Below, piece after piece: positions 1-9,124 of a stretch of DNA of 64,000 bases. This stretch comes from Pinibacter soli (GTDB lineage Bacteria; Bacteroidota; Bacteroidia; Chitinophagales; Chitinophagaceae), in the NCBI RefSeq assembly GCF_029961145.1, contig NZ_JASBRG010000001.1, positions 310,001 through 374,000 on the forward strand, given 5' to 3'. The notes under the pieces are model-generated. The model did not search any database and was not told the origin of the DNA. It saw only the letters and a list, made by a program, of their open reading frames with translations. A program made the translations under genes and the position numbers. The first letter of the stretch is position 1; each line of letters opens with the position of its first letter.

Positions 1-1381
1 TACTGATCTGGTGCGATAAAATAATTACTTTACCGGTATAGTTTTCCTTTGAAAAATCATATTCCCCCATCTCCTGCAAGCTAACTTGCACACCCATTTG
101 TGATAAGGTTTCAAAATATCCCAAAGCAGATTTCATTACACCGCCTACATCTCTTGCCTCATATTTACTGCCATTTGGCAATAATTTTTTTTCTACCCAA
201 AGCGCCTCCCTGGAATATAAAATACTGATGCCACTTTCTGCAACTCTTGCCCGTGCAAACAATTCCTTATTGTCATCAATTACCTTGGCCACTACGGCAG
301 CAGCTTCCATGCGCTCACTCGGCTTATCCTGGAAATCAAGCATCGCCCATTCTCCTGCTTCAAAACCACTGCTCCTGGGGTTAAGGCACCAAAATATAGC
401 GCCCTTGCTGCCCGTACCAATAGTGGTCCATAGCCACTGGCTTGTCTCTTCTTTCGTAGGACACATAGGGTTACCGCCACTATATACATTGTTACCTCCT
501 TGGATTTCCGTCATCAACCATGGCAGGTCACCCGCACCACTCCTGATGATTTCGCTATTGGCACTCATGGCCATTGCAAATTGGCGGCGATCGAAATAAT
601 TGAAATGCCAGCTGGCATGCGCAGAGCCGCCAAGACTTGTCAAAAATTTTCGCCATTGCGGAAAATCATATTCAGCTACGTTTTTGAAGATGTCATGATT
701 GTTCACATGTATGGGTTTCGTCGGATCGTACTTATGAATTTCTTTTACCAGCCAATCAAGGAACCAAACGTTATAATACACAAGAAAACGCTGATCGGAA
801 AAATCAAAAACCGGGTAGCCATTGCTGTTATAACTTGCAGTACGCTGACTCGTTTTCCATTGATAAAAAACATTCTTTGCAAACGAATCATTCGGCACGG
901 CTCCATTGCCCGGCTCATTCACCGGCACCCAGCCGTATAAAGAAGTAAATTGTTTGAAATGATTGGCCACGTGTTTTATATAATTGGAAATGGCCGCAAG
1001 ATTCTCATCACTTTTAGGAAACTTAAATCCGCCTACATCGGTAAAAGCGGTGGCAGGAAATAAATTTGCATAGATTTTAATATTGTATTTCTCCCCTGCT
1101 TTAAAAGCGAGATCAAATAAAGAATAGTCCCAGCTGCCATCAGGCTTGTGCATATAACTTTCAAACATGCGGATGCGTGTAACCGACATGCCTGCGTTTT
1201 TCATACTCTTGAACCAACCATCAATTTCTTCAGGTGTTTGACCAGGCTCAATAAATACTTCCGCGCCAATCATCGGCACGTCATTCATGCTTGTCTGCGC
1301 CTTCGCATATCCACTGCAGATAAGAACCGTCAATAAACCGGCAATGATTATTTTCGTTAGACTTAATGTAATTTTTTTCAT
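1..1381 (-). CDS. Clan GH-A glycoside hydrolase (GH42/GH5-like), C-terminus beyond the window
   Basis: The frame is open on the minus strand from an ATG at 1381 (in-frame ATG also at 1396) to the window edge, so the protein is partial. It starts with a signal peptide ending near SGYAKAQ. A TIM-barrel-like region follows with a VNEP motif (Glu156, expected acid/base) and WLMTEIQGG (Glu292, expected nucleophile), the usual clan GH-A pair. The last visible part, around ALGYFETLSQMGV, resembles the flavodoxin-like trimerisation domain that follows the barrel in GH42 beta-galactosidases. It lies just downstream of the MFS gene in the same direction and is probably the next gene of the PUL operon. 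An exported beta-galactosidase or related exo-hydrolase is most likely. The family is inferred from architecture and could also be GH5 or an unclassified relative. Confidence 0.75.
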   Translation of the reverse strand, partial: MKKITLSLTKIIIAGLLTVLICSGYAKAQTSMNDVPMIGAEVFIEPGQTPEEIDGWFKSMKNAGMSVTRIRMFESYMHKPDGSWDYSLFDLAFKAGEKYNIKIYANLFPATAFTDVGGFKFPKSDENLAAISNYIKHVANHFKQFTSLYGWVPVNEPGNGAVPNDSFAKNVFYQWKTSQRTASYNSNGYPVFDFSDQRFLVYYNVWFLDWLVKEIHKYDPTKPIHVNNHDIFKNVAEYDFPQWRKFLTSLGGSAHASWHFNYFDRRQFAMAMSANSEIIRSGAGDLPWLMTEIQGGNNVYSGGNPMCPTKEETSQWLWTTIGTGSKGAIFWCLNPRSSGFEAGEWAMLDFQDKPSERMEAAAVVAKVIDDNKELFARARVAESGISILYSREALWVEKKLLPNGSKYEARDVGGVMKSALGYFETLSQMGVQVSLQEMGEYDFSKENYTGKVIILSHQIS

Positions 1382-1449
1382 ACTTCTTTGCTTCATAGAA
1401 TAATTATTAAGTACTGTTCATTTTTGAAGAGAGCAGGTTTGGGGAATGG

Positions 1450-2769
1450 TCATATTTTTTCTTTTTTGCGGTACGGTTTGTATGTATTGACCGGTGCGGA
1501 AAAAGAAGCCGCTGTATGCTTTTGTTTATTATGTTCATGATCCACTTCCAGGAAATCTAGGTCTTTGTGAAATGTTTCATCCATTTTCCATAAAGCCAGT
1601 ACCGCTGCCGTGAGTGTGGCAAATCCCACTATCCATGCACTAAACAGCATATTAGTATCTGCTGCGATGTAGCGAAACAATAAGGTAAGCACCACAACTG
1701 CTCCCCTTACAAAATTGGGAACCGTTGTAGCCACTGTTGACCGCAGCTCCGTGCCAAATTGTTCTGCAGCGATGGTCACAAACATTGCCCAGTATCCAAC
1801 TGAAAAACCAACAAACAAGCAAGCGGCATAAAAGCCTGTAAGTGTGCTTACCAGCGACAAGTAAGCGAACATGGAAATACCGGATAGAATCATAAAAATA
1901 GCAACCGCCTTTTTCCTGCTTTGCAGCCATTGACTGATAAGGCCGCTGCTTAGATCGCCAATGGATAAGCCGATATAGCAAAACATAATTGACTTGCCCG
2001 CGTCAACACCACTGATACCAAGTATCGCAGCAATCTCAGGCGAAAAGGTGATCAGTATACCGATCACAAACCATACGGGTAGGCCGATAACAATACAGCG
2101 TATGTATTTGAGAAATCTTTTGGCATTGGTAAATAAGGAGAGAAAATCACCTCTTACAATCTTTGGATGCTTACCAGTGTTTTTATAAATAGCAGATTCA
2201 GAAACTTTGATCCTCAATAATAGCAAGCACAAACCAAGACTGCCACCAATAACATAAGCTGCGTGCCAGTTAGTGTAGCTGGCCACAAAATAGGCGAAAA
2301 CCGCCCCCAGCAAGCCAACCGCGGCAATGAGCGTAGTGCCGAATCCTCTTATTTTTTTGGGTAAAATTTCTGCCACCAAAGTAATACCCGCTCCCAACTC
2401 ACCAGCCAATCCTACACCAGCAACAAACCGCAGGACCGCATACTGGTTAATGTCGGTAACAAATCCATTCAGGAGATTGGCAGCCGAGTACAAAAGAATA
2501 GACCCGAACAACACAGAGAGCCTGCCTTTTTTATCGCCAATAATGCCCCACAAAATACCTCCGATCAGTAATCCGATCATTTGGATATTGATAAGAAGAA
2601 TGCCCTTATCAAGCACATCTTGCCCCTGGTAGCCAATTGCCTGCAAACTTGGTTTTCGAACAATACCAAATAAAAGCAGATCATATATATCTACAAAGTA
2701 TCCCAACGCTGCCACGATCACAGGTGTCTGAAACAACAGCTTTATTGTATGATGACGCGTATTTTCCAT
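1450..2769 (-). CDS. MFS sugar/metabolite transporter
   Basis: This 439-residue polytopic protein has about twelve hydrophobic segments and belongs to the major facilitator superfamily. The GILWGIIGDKKGRLSVLFGS stretch (roughly residues 72-91) matches the MFS loop 2-3 signature (G-x-x-x-D-x-x-G-R). The closest general type appears to be the metabolite:H+ symporter/sugar porter group. The ATG lies only two bases after the GH2 stop codon, so the two genes are almost certainly cotranscribed. In a PUL this protein normally carries the mono- or disaccharide released in the periplasm across the inner membrane. The C-terminal tail is basic and soluble. Substrate cannot be read from sequence. Confidence 0.88.
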   Translation of the reverse strand: MENTRHHTIKLLFQTPVIVAALGYFVDIYDLLLFGIVRKPSLQAIGYQGQDVLDKGILLINIQMIGLLIGGILWGIIGDKKGRLSVLFGSILLYSAANLLNGFVTDINQYAVLRFVAGVGLAGELGAGITLVAEILPKKIRGFGTTLIAAVGLLGAVFAYFVASYTNWHAAYVIGGSLGLCLLLLRIKVSESAIYKNTGKHPKIVRGDFLSLFTNAKRFLKYIRCIVIGLPVWFVIGILITFSPEIAAILGISGVDAGKSIMFCYIGLSIGDLSSGLISQWLQSRKKAVAIFMILSGISMFAYLSLVSTLTGFYAACLFVGFSVGYWAMFVTIAAEQFGTELRSTVATTVPNFVRGAVVVLTLLFRYIAADTNMLFSAWIVGFATLTAAVLALWKMDETFHKDLDFLEVDHEHNKQKHTAASFSAPVNTYKPYRKKEKI

Positions 2770-2771
2770 TG

Positions 2772-5204
2772 TTATTTTTTGTTTGCAATCTGCACTGAAA
2801 TGTTTGCAGGTAGTATGTTTGCAGCTGCGGCCTTTATTTGAAACATGCCTTTGCTACCAGCTTTTATTATGAGCTGGCACCTGCCATTGAATAATTTCCT
2901 TTTATATTGCCCAACAGCGATCTGGTCCGGTTCATGGCTGCTGGGGTCACCGTTACCAACGCCGATTATAGTCGCATCTCCTTCTATAAAAAAACTGATT
3001 TCATTGTCTGCATCGGGCACACTCCTTCCGTTGCTATCCAATGCGGAAACATTTACAATCACAGCATCGCCAGCCGAAACATTTGCCTGATCAGCTTCTA
3101 TTTTAATTTGTGAGGACACACCTGTCGTTTCAATTTGCGTTTGAAATTGTTTGCCTTTTTTATAACCGATTGCTTTCAATACGCCTGCTTCATATGCAAC
3201 GCTCCATTGCAGGTGGCCGTTCACAGGCATTGTCTTTTCGCCCAGGCTTTTATTGTTTAAAAAAAGTTCCACTTCTGCTGCGTTGCTATTTACCCAAACG
3301 TCTATCATCTGGCCGTTTTTACCTGAATGGTTCCAATGTGGGGAAAGCTGCAATACATCTTTATTGCTCCACCATGCCTGGTAGTAGTAATAATTATTTT
3401 TTGGAAAACCACACATATCCATGATGCCAAAATGTGAACTAATATTCGGCCATTTAAAAGGCGTTGGTTCGCCACGATAATCAAAACCCGTCCATACAAA
3501 ACCTCCCATGAACCATGGTCTGCCATATGCCCACTGCCACCATTTCTCTGCCGTAGTGGCCCAATGCGGATAAGTAATATCGTGGTCCGGAACATATGCA
3601 CTGCTGGTATCTTTCACATAAATGCCACGTGTGGTAACGGTACTTCCTACTTCAGTGCCAATCACAGGCTGCGACGGCCTTTTGAGATGATACGCATCAA
3701 TGGCATCAAGAAAATAATTCACTCCTCTTACCGGGATCACTTCGTTGACGCCGGTAAGTATACTACCGTTGTTGGCGCCATATGTACAGGTGCGTGTTGG
3801 ATCAATTTGTTGCTGCAACGCAATCATGGATTGCGCAATCCGTTTTCCATAGCTATTGTCCTGCGCCATTTCTTCTTCGTTTCCAATGCTCCACATCAAC
3901 ACGCTTGGGTGATTTAGGTCGCGGCGGATCAGCTGCGCAAACTGCTGAAGGTACTCGTTGCTGCTGTTGAGTAAACGTGTTTCATCCAGCACCAGCAAAC
4001 CTAGGCTATCACAGGCATCCAGCACATCGGGTGATGGTGCATTGTGGCTAGTGCGATATGCATTGGCACCCATTTCCTTTAACAGGCCGATCCGGTAATA
4101 TTGCAAATGCGTCGGTATCGCGCTGCCTACGCCTGCATGATCCTGGTGACAGCAAACGCCTTTTATCTTTATACTTTTACCATTGAGTAACAATCCCCTC
4201 GCACTGTCAATCACGATGCTACGGATACCAAAACGGTTAGTGGTTTGCTCCACAATGCTTCCTTTGTTTTTTATAACCGTAATAACGCGATACAAATAAG
4301 GATCATCAATATCCCAAAGATGCGGCGCACTGATAAACGAGCGTAACTGCAGAGAGGCCGAACCATTGGCAGATATTGAAACCTGTTGCTCTGCGGATCT
4401 TGCCACGATTTTGCCCAAACGATCTATGCAGTAGGCAGATACCAAACATTGCCCAGCAGCAATATTTTTATTATCAATAGCTACTGTTGCAGTAATCTCA
4501 GCTACTTTGTCTTTAATAGCAGTTTGTATAAAAACCCCATCAGGCTGCACATGTAAATTATTTTGTGTAGTAAGCCATGCATGCCTGTAGATGCCGGCTC
4601 CTTCATAGAACCAGCCTTCATATTGTGATGCATCTGCACGAACGACAACCACATTGTTGCCACCCCATTTTACAACATCAGTAATATCAAACCGGCACCC
4701 CAGGTAGCCACTAAAATTTGCGCCGATATAAAAGCCATTGACCCATATTTTGCTATCGCGGTAAATACCGTCAAACTCGAGCGAAATGCGTTTACCGCTA
4801 TCAGCTGCGGGTATGGTAAATGATTTGCGGTACCAGCCGATGCTGTTTTCGGGATATAGACCACCAACAGGTTTGTAGCCATGTGCGTCCACGTCGCGAT
4901 TGGTATTAAAAGTAAATGGCAGCCCAACCACCCAGTCATGCGGAAGGCTTACAGATGTCCAGTTGGAATCTTTAAAATCAGGTGCGATACAGGTACCTTT
5001 TGCTTTGCCGGTTTTATCGAACGTTTTGGCAATGCTATAATTGAAATCTTTTGCTGCATCTGCCGCATTCCCCAAATGGAATTTCCAATCACTATCAAAC
5101 GATACATGCTGTGCATATACGCCGACGCAACAAAAGACAAGCACGACAAACTGAACGAACAACCTTACGCATTGCATAGCCAAAAAAATTTTAAACCGAA
5201 ACAT
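2772..5204 (-). CDS. GH2 family beta-galactosidase-type hydrolase
   Basis: The protein has about 810 residues from an ATG at 5204; the longer frame to 5219 would need a TTG. A signal peptide ends near CVGVYAQ. Domains in order: GH2 sugar-binding jelly-roll (about 30-200, with HDWV), an immunoglobulin-like domain (about 210-315), a TIM barrel with SIGNEE (Glu443, acid/base) and VIGTEVGS (Glu518, nucleophile), then a DUF4982-type and an invasin/Ig-like C-terminal domain. This is the common exported Bacteroidota GH2 architecture, most often beta-galactosidase; beta-glucuronidase or beta-mannosidase remain possible. It sits between GH3 and MFS in one operon and probably trims imported oligosaccharides in the periplasm. 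Confidence 0.92.
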   Translation of the reverse strand: MFRFKIFLAMQCVRLFVQFVVLVFCCVGVYAQHVSFDSDWKFHLGNAADAAKDFNYSIAKTFDKTGKAKGTCIAPDFKDSNWTSVSLPHDWVVGLPFTFNTNRDVDAHGYKPVGGLYPENSIGWYRKSFTIPAADSGKRISLEFDGIYRDSKIWVNGFYIGANFSGYLGCRFDITDVVKWGGNNVVVVRADASQYEGWFYEGAGIYRHAWLTTQNNLHVQPDGVFIQTAIKDKVAEITATVAIDNKNIAAGQCLVSAYCIDRLGKIVARSAEQQVSISANGSASLQLRSFISAPHLWDIDDPYLYRVITVIKNKGSIVEQTTNRFGIRSIVIDSARGLLLNGKSIKIKGVCCHQDHAGVGSAIPTHLQYYRIGLLKEMGANAYRTSHNAPSPDVLDACDSLGLLVLDETRLLNSSNEYLQQFAQLIRRDLNHPSVLMWSIGNEEEMAQDNSYGKRIAQSMIALQQQIDPTRTCTYGANNGSILTGVNEVIPVRGVNYFLDAIDAYHLKRPSQPVIGTEVGSTVTTRGIYVKDTSSAYVPDHDITYPHWATTAEKWWQWAYGRPWFMGGFVWTGFDYRGEPTPFKWPNISSHFGIMDMCGFPKNNYYYYQAWWSNKDVLQLSPHWNHSGKNGQMIDVWVNSNAAEVELFLNNKSLGEKTMPVNGHLQWSVAYEAGVLKAIGYKKGKQFQTQIETTGVSSQIKIEADQANVSAGDAVIVNVSALDSNGRSVPDADNEISFFIEGDATIIGVGNGDPSSHEPDQIAVGQYKRKLFNGRCQLIIKAGSKGMFQIKAAAANILPANISVQIANKK

Positions 5205-5249
5205 CGTTTCACCGTACAAATAGCGGAAGATCGCGTGACTGGCTTTTAC

Positions 5250-7403
5250 TCATTTGCTCTTTTTCTTTGCTCTATCCTCCGTGATGCCAGTATTTTGAAA
5301 ATCAATAGTTCCTTGTAAACGGATATCAGCCGATGAACTTCCAATCAGCACCAGGTTAGCCGTTGGATCTATCTCCCATCTGTTAGATAAGTCATTGAAA
5401 TAAGAGAACGCTTCTTGAGACAATGAGATGACCACTTTCTTTGTCTCTCCGGCTTTTAGAAATATTTTTTCAAATCCTTTGAGTTCTTTCTCTGGTCTTG
5501 GTAAAGCACTCTTGCCGGACTTGATATACAATTGAGCCACTTCCGCCCCGGCTGTCCTCCCATTGTTGGTTATTGTAAACTCAACTGCATTCTTTTTTAT
5601 TTGCAAATTGCCATAGCTGAAACTTGTATAGGACAGGCCATGACCGAACGCATACTGAGGCGCCACTTTATACGTATCGAAATAGCGGTAACCAACATAG
5701 ATATCATCATTGTAATACACATTCACACTGTCCCCGGGATATTGACCCAGCACATGCGCAGGGCAGTCGGCCAGTGCTTTTGGAAAAGTCATGGGAAGTT
5801 TGCCGGAAGGATTAATTTGTCCGAAAATGATTTTTGCCAATACATTGCCGCCTTCCATACCGGGATACCATGCCTGAAGAATAGCGGGAACATTTTCCTT
5901 CCATTGCCTTATATCCAAAGGACTACCACCGCTTAGTACCACAATGGTTTTTGGATTTGCTTTGCGAACCGCGTTGATCAATTCATTTTGTCCCCACGGC
6001 ATATTCATATCGGTTTTATCTGCGCCTTCATTATCTTGTATATGCGTCCATCCTGCCACGACAATCGCCACATCAGCTGATGCAGCAGTATTCACCGCTT
6101 TCTGTATAAGGCTATCGTTTGCCTTGTTATTTCCCACCATATACCCCATTGCATAATTTACCTTCGTGGCATTGCCAGCTATATTTTTAAATCCTTCCAA
6201 AGGTGTTATTTCATAAAAAGGCCTCACGCCGGAACTACCGCCACCATTGGCCAGTTTGCGATCAGCAATACCTCCTATCACCGCAATATTTTTTATCGTA
6301 TTGGGCAGGGGTAACAAATGGTTTTCATTTTTCAATAGCACCATTCCTTCTTCAGCAATTTTTGCAGACACCTGCTGGTGTTCTTTTGTATTGGCAGAAC
6401 CAGTATTAGAAGTTGTTCCAATCATTTTCGCTTTTAACATCACAAACAATATGCGGCGCACTTTATCATCCACCACATATTCCTGGACTTTACCTGCTTT
6501 GGTCAATGCAACAACTGTGTCGCCCATATAACTGCGGCCCCAGTTTTTACCCACGTTGGTGCCCATCTCTATATCGCAACCATTCCAAAGCGCCTGCATG
6601 GTGCTATGTATGGCCGCCCAATCGCTAATCACTACGCCTTTAAAGTGCCACTCATCTTTTAAAATATGTTTCAACAAATAGTTGTTGTGTGATGCCCATT
6701 CACCGCGAAACTTATTGTAGGCGCCCATTACAGCGTTTGCTTTTCCTTCTGTAACTGCGGCTTTAAAGCCCGGTAAATAAATTTCTCTTAACGCCCGTTC
6801 ACTCATTTCTACATTGATGACGGTGCGTTTCGTTTCCTGGTTGTTGGCTGCAAAATGTTTTACACAGGCGATCACTCCTTGTTCCTGTATGCCCTGTATG
6901 TATTGAGGCGCCATACGTGATATGAGATAAGGATCCTCACTCATGTATTCAAAATTGCGTCCGTTCAATGGTGACCTGATGATATTGATGCCAGGTCCCA
7001 GCAATACATTCTTTTTCCTGAACGCCGCTTCTTGTCCAAGCGCAGCGCCGTAAGCATGCCCCAGCGCGGGGTTCCATGTAGCAGCCAGGCAGACACCTGT
7101 TGGGAAGTAGGTACTTTCTACATAGTCAATACGGATACCATGCGGCCCGTCTGTCATCGCCATATCAGGAATGCCGAGCCGTGACACACCGCCAGATGCA
7201 AAGCCTGAGACGGCATGCAGCATGTGTACTTTTTCTTCCAGCGTCAGTAATCGCAGGATGCTATCTGCTTTTAACTGAATCACTGCATCTGATTGTGCAT
7301 TTGCGATCCTGCCAAACGAAAAGATCAATAAGAATACAAGGGAGATAAAAGATCTGCTGTTTTTCACTATACTTTGTTTATATTTTTTTGTACTGCTTTT
7401 CAT
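5250..7403 (-). CDS. GH3 beta-glucosidase-type hydrolase
   Basis: This 717-residue protein begins with an N-terminal signal peptide (cleavage near GRIANAQ). The GH3 barrel contains the nucleophile motif VVISDWAA with Asp261. The alpha/beta sandwich domain follows (about 350-560, containing AEEGMVLLKNE and VVVAGWTH), then a fibronectin III-like C-terminal domain (about 600-700, with EVAQLYIKSG). Length and domain order are typical of periplasmic GH3 exo-beta-glucosidases. It is cotranscribed with the GH2 gene, whose start lies 45 bases downstream of this stop. It probably removes terminal beta-linked glucose or xylose; the exact linkage is not visible. The 265-base gap upstream is the largest in this part of the operon and may hold an internal promoter. 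Confidence 0.93.
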   Translation of the reverse strand: MKSSTKKYKQSIVKNSRSFISLVFLLIFSFGRIANAQSDAVIQLKADSILRLLTLEEKVHMLHAVSGFASGGVSRLGIPDMAMTDGPHGIRIDYVESTYFPTGVCLAATWNPALGHAYGAALGQEAAFRKKNVLLGPGINIIRSPLNGRNFEYMSEDPYLISRMAPQYIQGIQEQGVIACVKHFAANNQETKRTVINVEMSERALREIYLPGFKAAVTEGKANAVMGAYNKFRGEWASHNNYLLKHILKDEWHFKGVVISDWAAIHSTMQALWNGCDIEMGTNVGKNWGRSYMGDTVVALTKAGKVQEYVVDDKVRRILFVMLKAKMIGTTSNTGSANTKEHQQVSAKIAEEGMVLLKNENHLLPLPNTIKNIAVIGGIADRKLANGGGSSGVRPFYEITPLEGFKNIAGNATKVNYAMGYMVGNNKANDSLIQKAVNTAASADVAIVVAGWTHIQDNEGADKTDMNMPWGQNELINAVRKANPKTIVVLSGGSPLDIRQWKENVPAILQAWYPGMEGGNVLAKIIFGQINPSGKLPMTFPKALADCPAHVLGQYPGDSVNVYYNDDIYVGYRYFDTYKVAPQYAFGHGLSYTSFSYGNLQIKKNAVEFTITNNGRTAGAEVAQLYIKSGKSALPRPEKELKGFEKIFLKAGETKKVVISLSQEAFSYFNDLSNRWEIDPTANLVLIGSSSADIRLQGTIDFQNTGITEDRAKKKSK

Positions 7404-7452
7404 TTGGCAGGCAATCGCAAATGGATAAAAGAATTATAGGTTTATTGTCGTA

Positions 7453-7533
7453 TCAATTTGATATAGTCATTTTTTTACAGCCGAATGCAAACAGACATAC
7501 CGCCAGCACTCCTGCACAAATCTCTTTTTTCAT
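7453..7533 (-). CDS. 26-codon lipoprotein-leader peptide, possible gene remnant
   Basis: ATG at 7533 opens a 26-codon frame ending in TGA at 7453. The peptide MKKEICAGVLAVCLFAFGCK reads as a complete lipoprotein signal: basic N-terminus, hydrophobic core, lipobox FAFGC, and two lysines after the cysteine. Only seven residues follow the cysteine, so nothing resembling a mature domain remains. It lies in the only sizeable gap between the pyruvyl transferase-like and GH3 genes, in operon orientation. It could be a decayed lipoprotein gene truncated by deletion, a genuine tiny lipoprotein, or chance. No frameshifted continuation was recognised downstream. Confidence 0.4.
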   Translation of the reverse strand: MKKEICAGVLAVCLFAFGCKKMTISN

Positions 7534-7668
7534 AAATGGCAATTTTTAAAATTGAATGGTGATATATTAAAAAACAATCGTTGATTCATTTTAATAAAAG
7601 AGATAGCAACAGCTTGCTGAGCCTTCCATTTTATCTGAAAGCGAATAAAAAAATGATATATGGTTTGG

Positions 7669-9030
7669 TTAGACTTTTTGTTGCAACGCTTTGTTGATTA
7701 CCTGCATGGTATCTTTCTGTCGCGCATGTACAAACTGCATTGCTTTGGCTACCTTATCTTTTGCTACTTGGTAATTGTTATAATTCTGCATCAAAACATT
7801 TGTCCAATCTGCCGCTTTGGATTCATCTACGGGGAATAACCATTCCGGCAAACCGATGTCCCGGAACATAAAACACTTTCTGCCATGTGATGGCGGCCAG
7901 GCATGGATAATAGGAACGCCCATGGTTAAGCCCATGATCAATGAATGTGGCTCCATCCCGAAAATGCTGTGTGCACGGGCATAAACACTCATCGCTTCAC
8001 TCACGTTCCAAAATGCACTTCTCCAAACAACTTTGCTTTGCACATCTTCGGGTAGCTGGTCATATACCCATTCTTTGGCTGGCTGCATTTCTTTGTTGGC
8101 CTCAGGTGCCAGTAACACTTTATAACCTGTATTGCGTACCCATTGTATAATCATTTCCCGCACATTGGCCATCCTGTCTTCATCCTGCTTTTTTTGCAGG
8201 GGCGACCTGTTTACCGGATTCAACGGATCACCTTTGCTGCCAATAGGCGGTGTGTTGGTGAGCGTGATCACGGCAAGGAATTTTTTTTCTTCCAATCCCG
8301 CTTCTTTCATATATGCAAGTCCTTTTTCTTCATCCCTGATATTGATACCAAACACGGCATCTGGACCAAATTCCAGCACCGGTGTTCGAAATTTATTTTC
8401 CTGCAAAAACTTTAAGGACTCTCCATCACGACAATATACAAACGCCGCCTGGCTCATCACGTTCCGGTAGATCTCCATGGAAGGATGCTCAAACTTGTCG
8501 AAGGATTGTCCGTAAATACCAAACGGAATACCATGTTCCCTACACCAGACAAAAGCAGTGAGGCCGCTCATGGCGCCCGCCCAGTCATGGCCATACAAAC
8601 CAAAGTTCATTGCCATACCGCTGTTGAACACAAAAAGATCTGCTTTATCGAAAGCTTCTTTCAACGGCCCTTCGAAAGGCTTTTCAGGTTCATAAAATTT
8701 ACCATGAACAATCTTTACATCGGGATAATTTTGCAGCATCTGTTTCTCTGTTTCAGGTACATCTTTACCGTGCCATAAAATAATCTGCACACCAGGGACA
8801 TATTGGTACAACAATGCGATAAGGCCCGGCGTATGACCCTGGTCGCCAATATTTGTATCACCCCACGAAGTACGGATGATTACCACAGGATTTTTCTTAC
8901 GGCTCCACTCCTGCTGATTGATCACTTTTTCTTCGTGCATAGCAGCAGCCGCGCTGCCTACAAAGCCAATCATGGAAGCAGCTGTTGCCAATCCTGATTT
9001 CTTTAAAAAATTTCTTCTATTGGTACTCAT
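7669..9030 (-). CDS. Tat-exported polysaccharide pyruvyl transferase family protein
   Basis: The start is set at the ATG at 9030, giving about 453 residues beginning MSTNRRNFLKKSGLATAAS, a twin-arginine signal with the RRNFLK motif. A longer frame to 9087 would bury the Tat signal. The body resembles polysaccharide pyruvyl transferases (CsaB/WcaK-like, two Rossmann domains): an N-terminal NIGDQGHTPGL motif, a middle VYCRDGESLKFLQ segment, and a C-terminal segment around FGMEPHSLIMGLTMGVPII. The family normally moves pyruvate from phosphoenolpyruvate onto sugars in the cytoplasm, so an exported member inside a PUL is odd. It may act on, bind, or remove groups from pyruvylated glycans. Enzyme activity is an inference from the family only. 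Confidence 0.78.
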   Translation of the reverse strand: MSTNRRNFLKKSGLATAASMIGFVGSAAAAMHEEKVINQQEWSRKKNPVVIIRTSWGDTNIGDQGHTPGLIALLYQYVPGVQIILWHGKDVPETEKQMLQNYPDVKIVHGKFYEPEKPFEGPLKEAFDKADLFVFNSGMAMNFGLYGHDWAGAMSGLTAFVWCREHGIPFGIYGQSFDKFEHPSMEIYRNVMSQAAFVYCRDGESLKFLQENKFRTPVLEFGPDAVFGINIRDEEKGLAYMKEAGLEEKKFLAVITLTNTPPIGSKGDPLNPVNRSPLQKKQDEDRMANVREMIIQWVRNTGYKVLLAPEANKEMQPAKEWVYDQLPEDVQSKVVWRSAFWNVSEAMSVYARAHSIFGMEPHSLIMGLTMGVPIIHAWPPSHGRKCFMFRDIGLPEWLFPVDESKAADWTNVLMQNYNNYQVAKDKVAKAMQFVHARQKDTMQVINKALQQKV

Positions 9031-9124
9031 AGATAATTTTAATGGCAAATGCCAGTATATAATTTTCGTTGATCCTACCCGGATCAATTTTTTTCATATA
9101 AAACGACCCATCACTTCCGTTTGC

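Noticed and set aside
228-940. Plus-strand open frames of 123 and 146 codons
   Set aside because: They are antisense to the partial glycoside hydrolase, whose minus-strand frame is continuous and has catalytic motifs.
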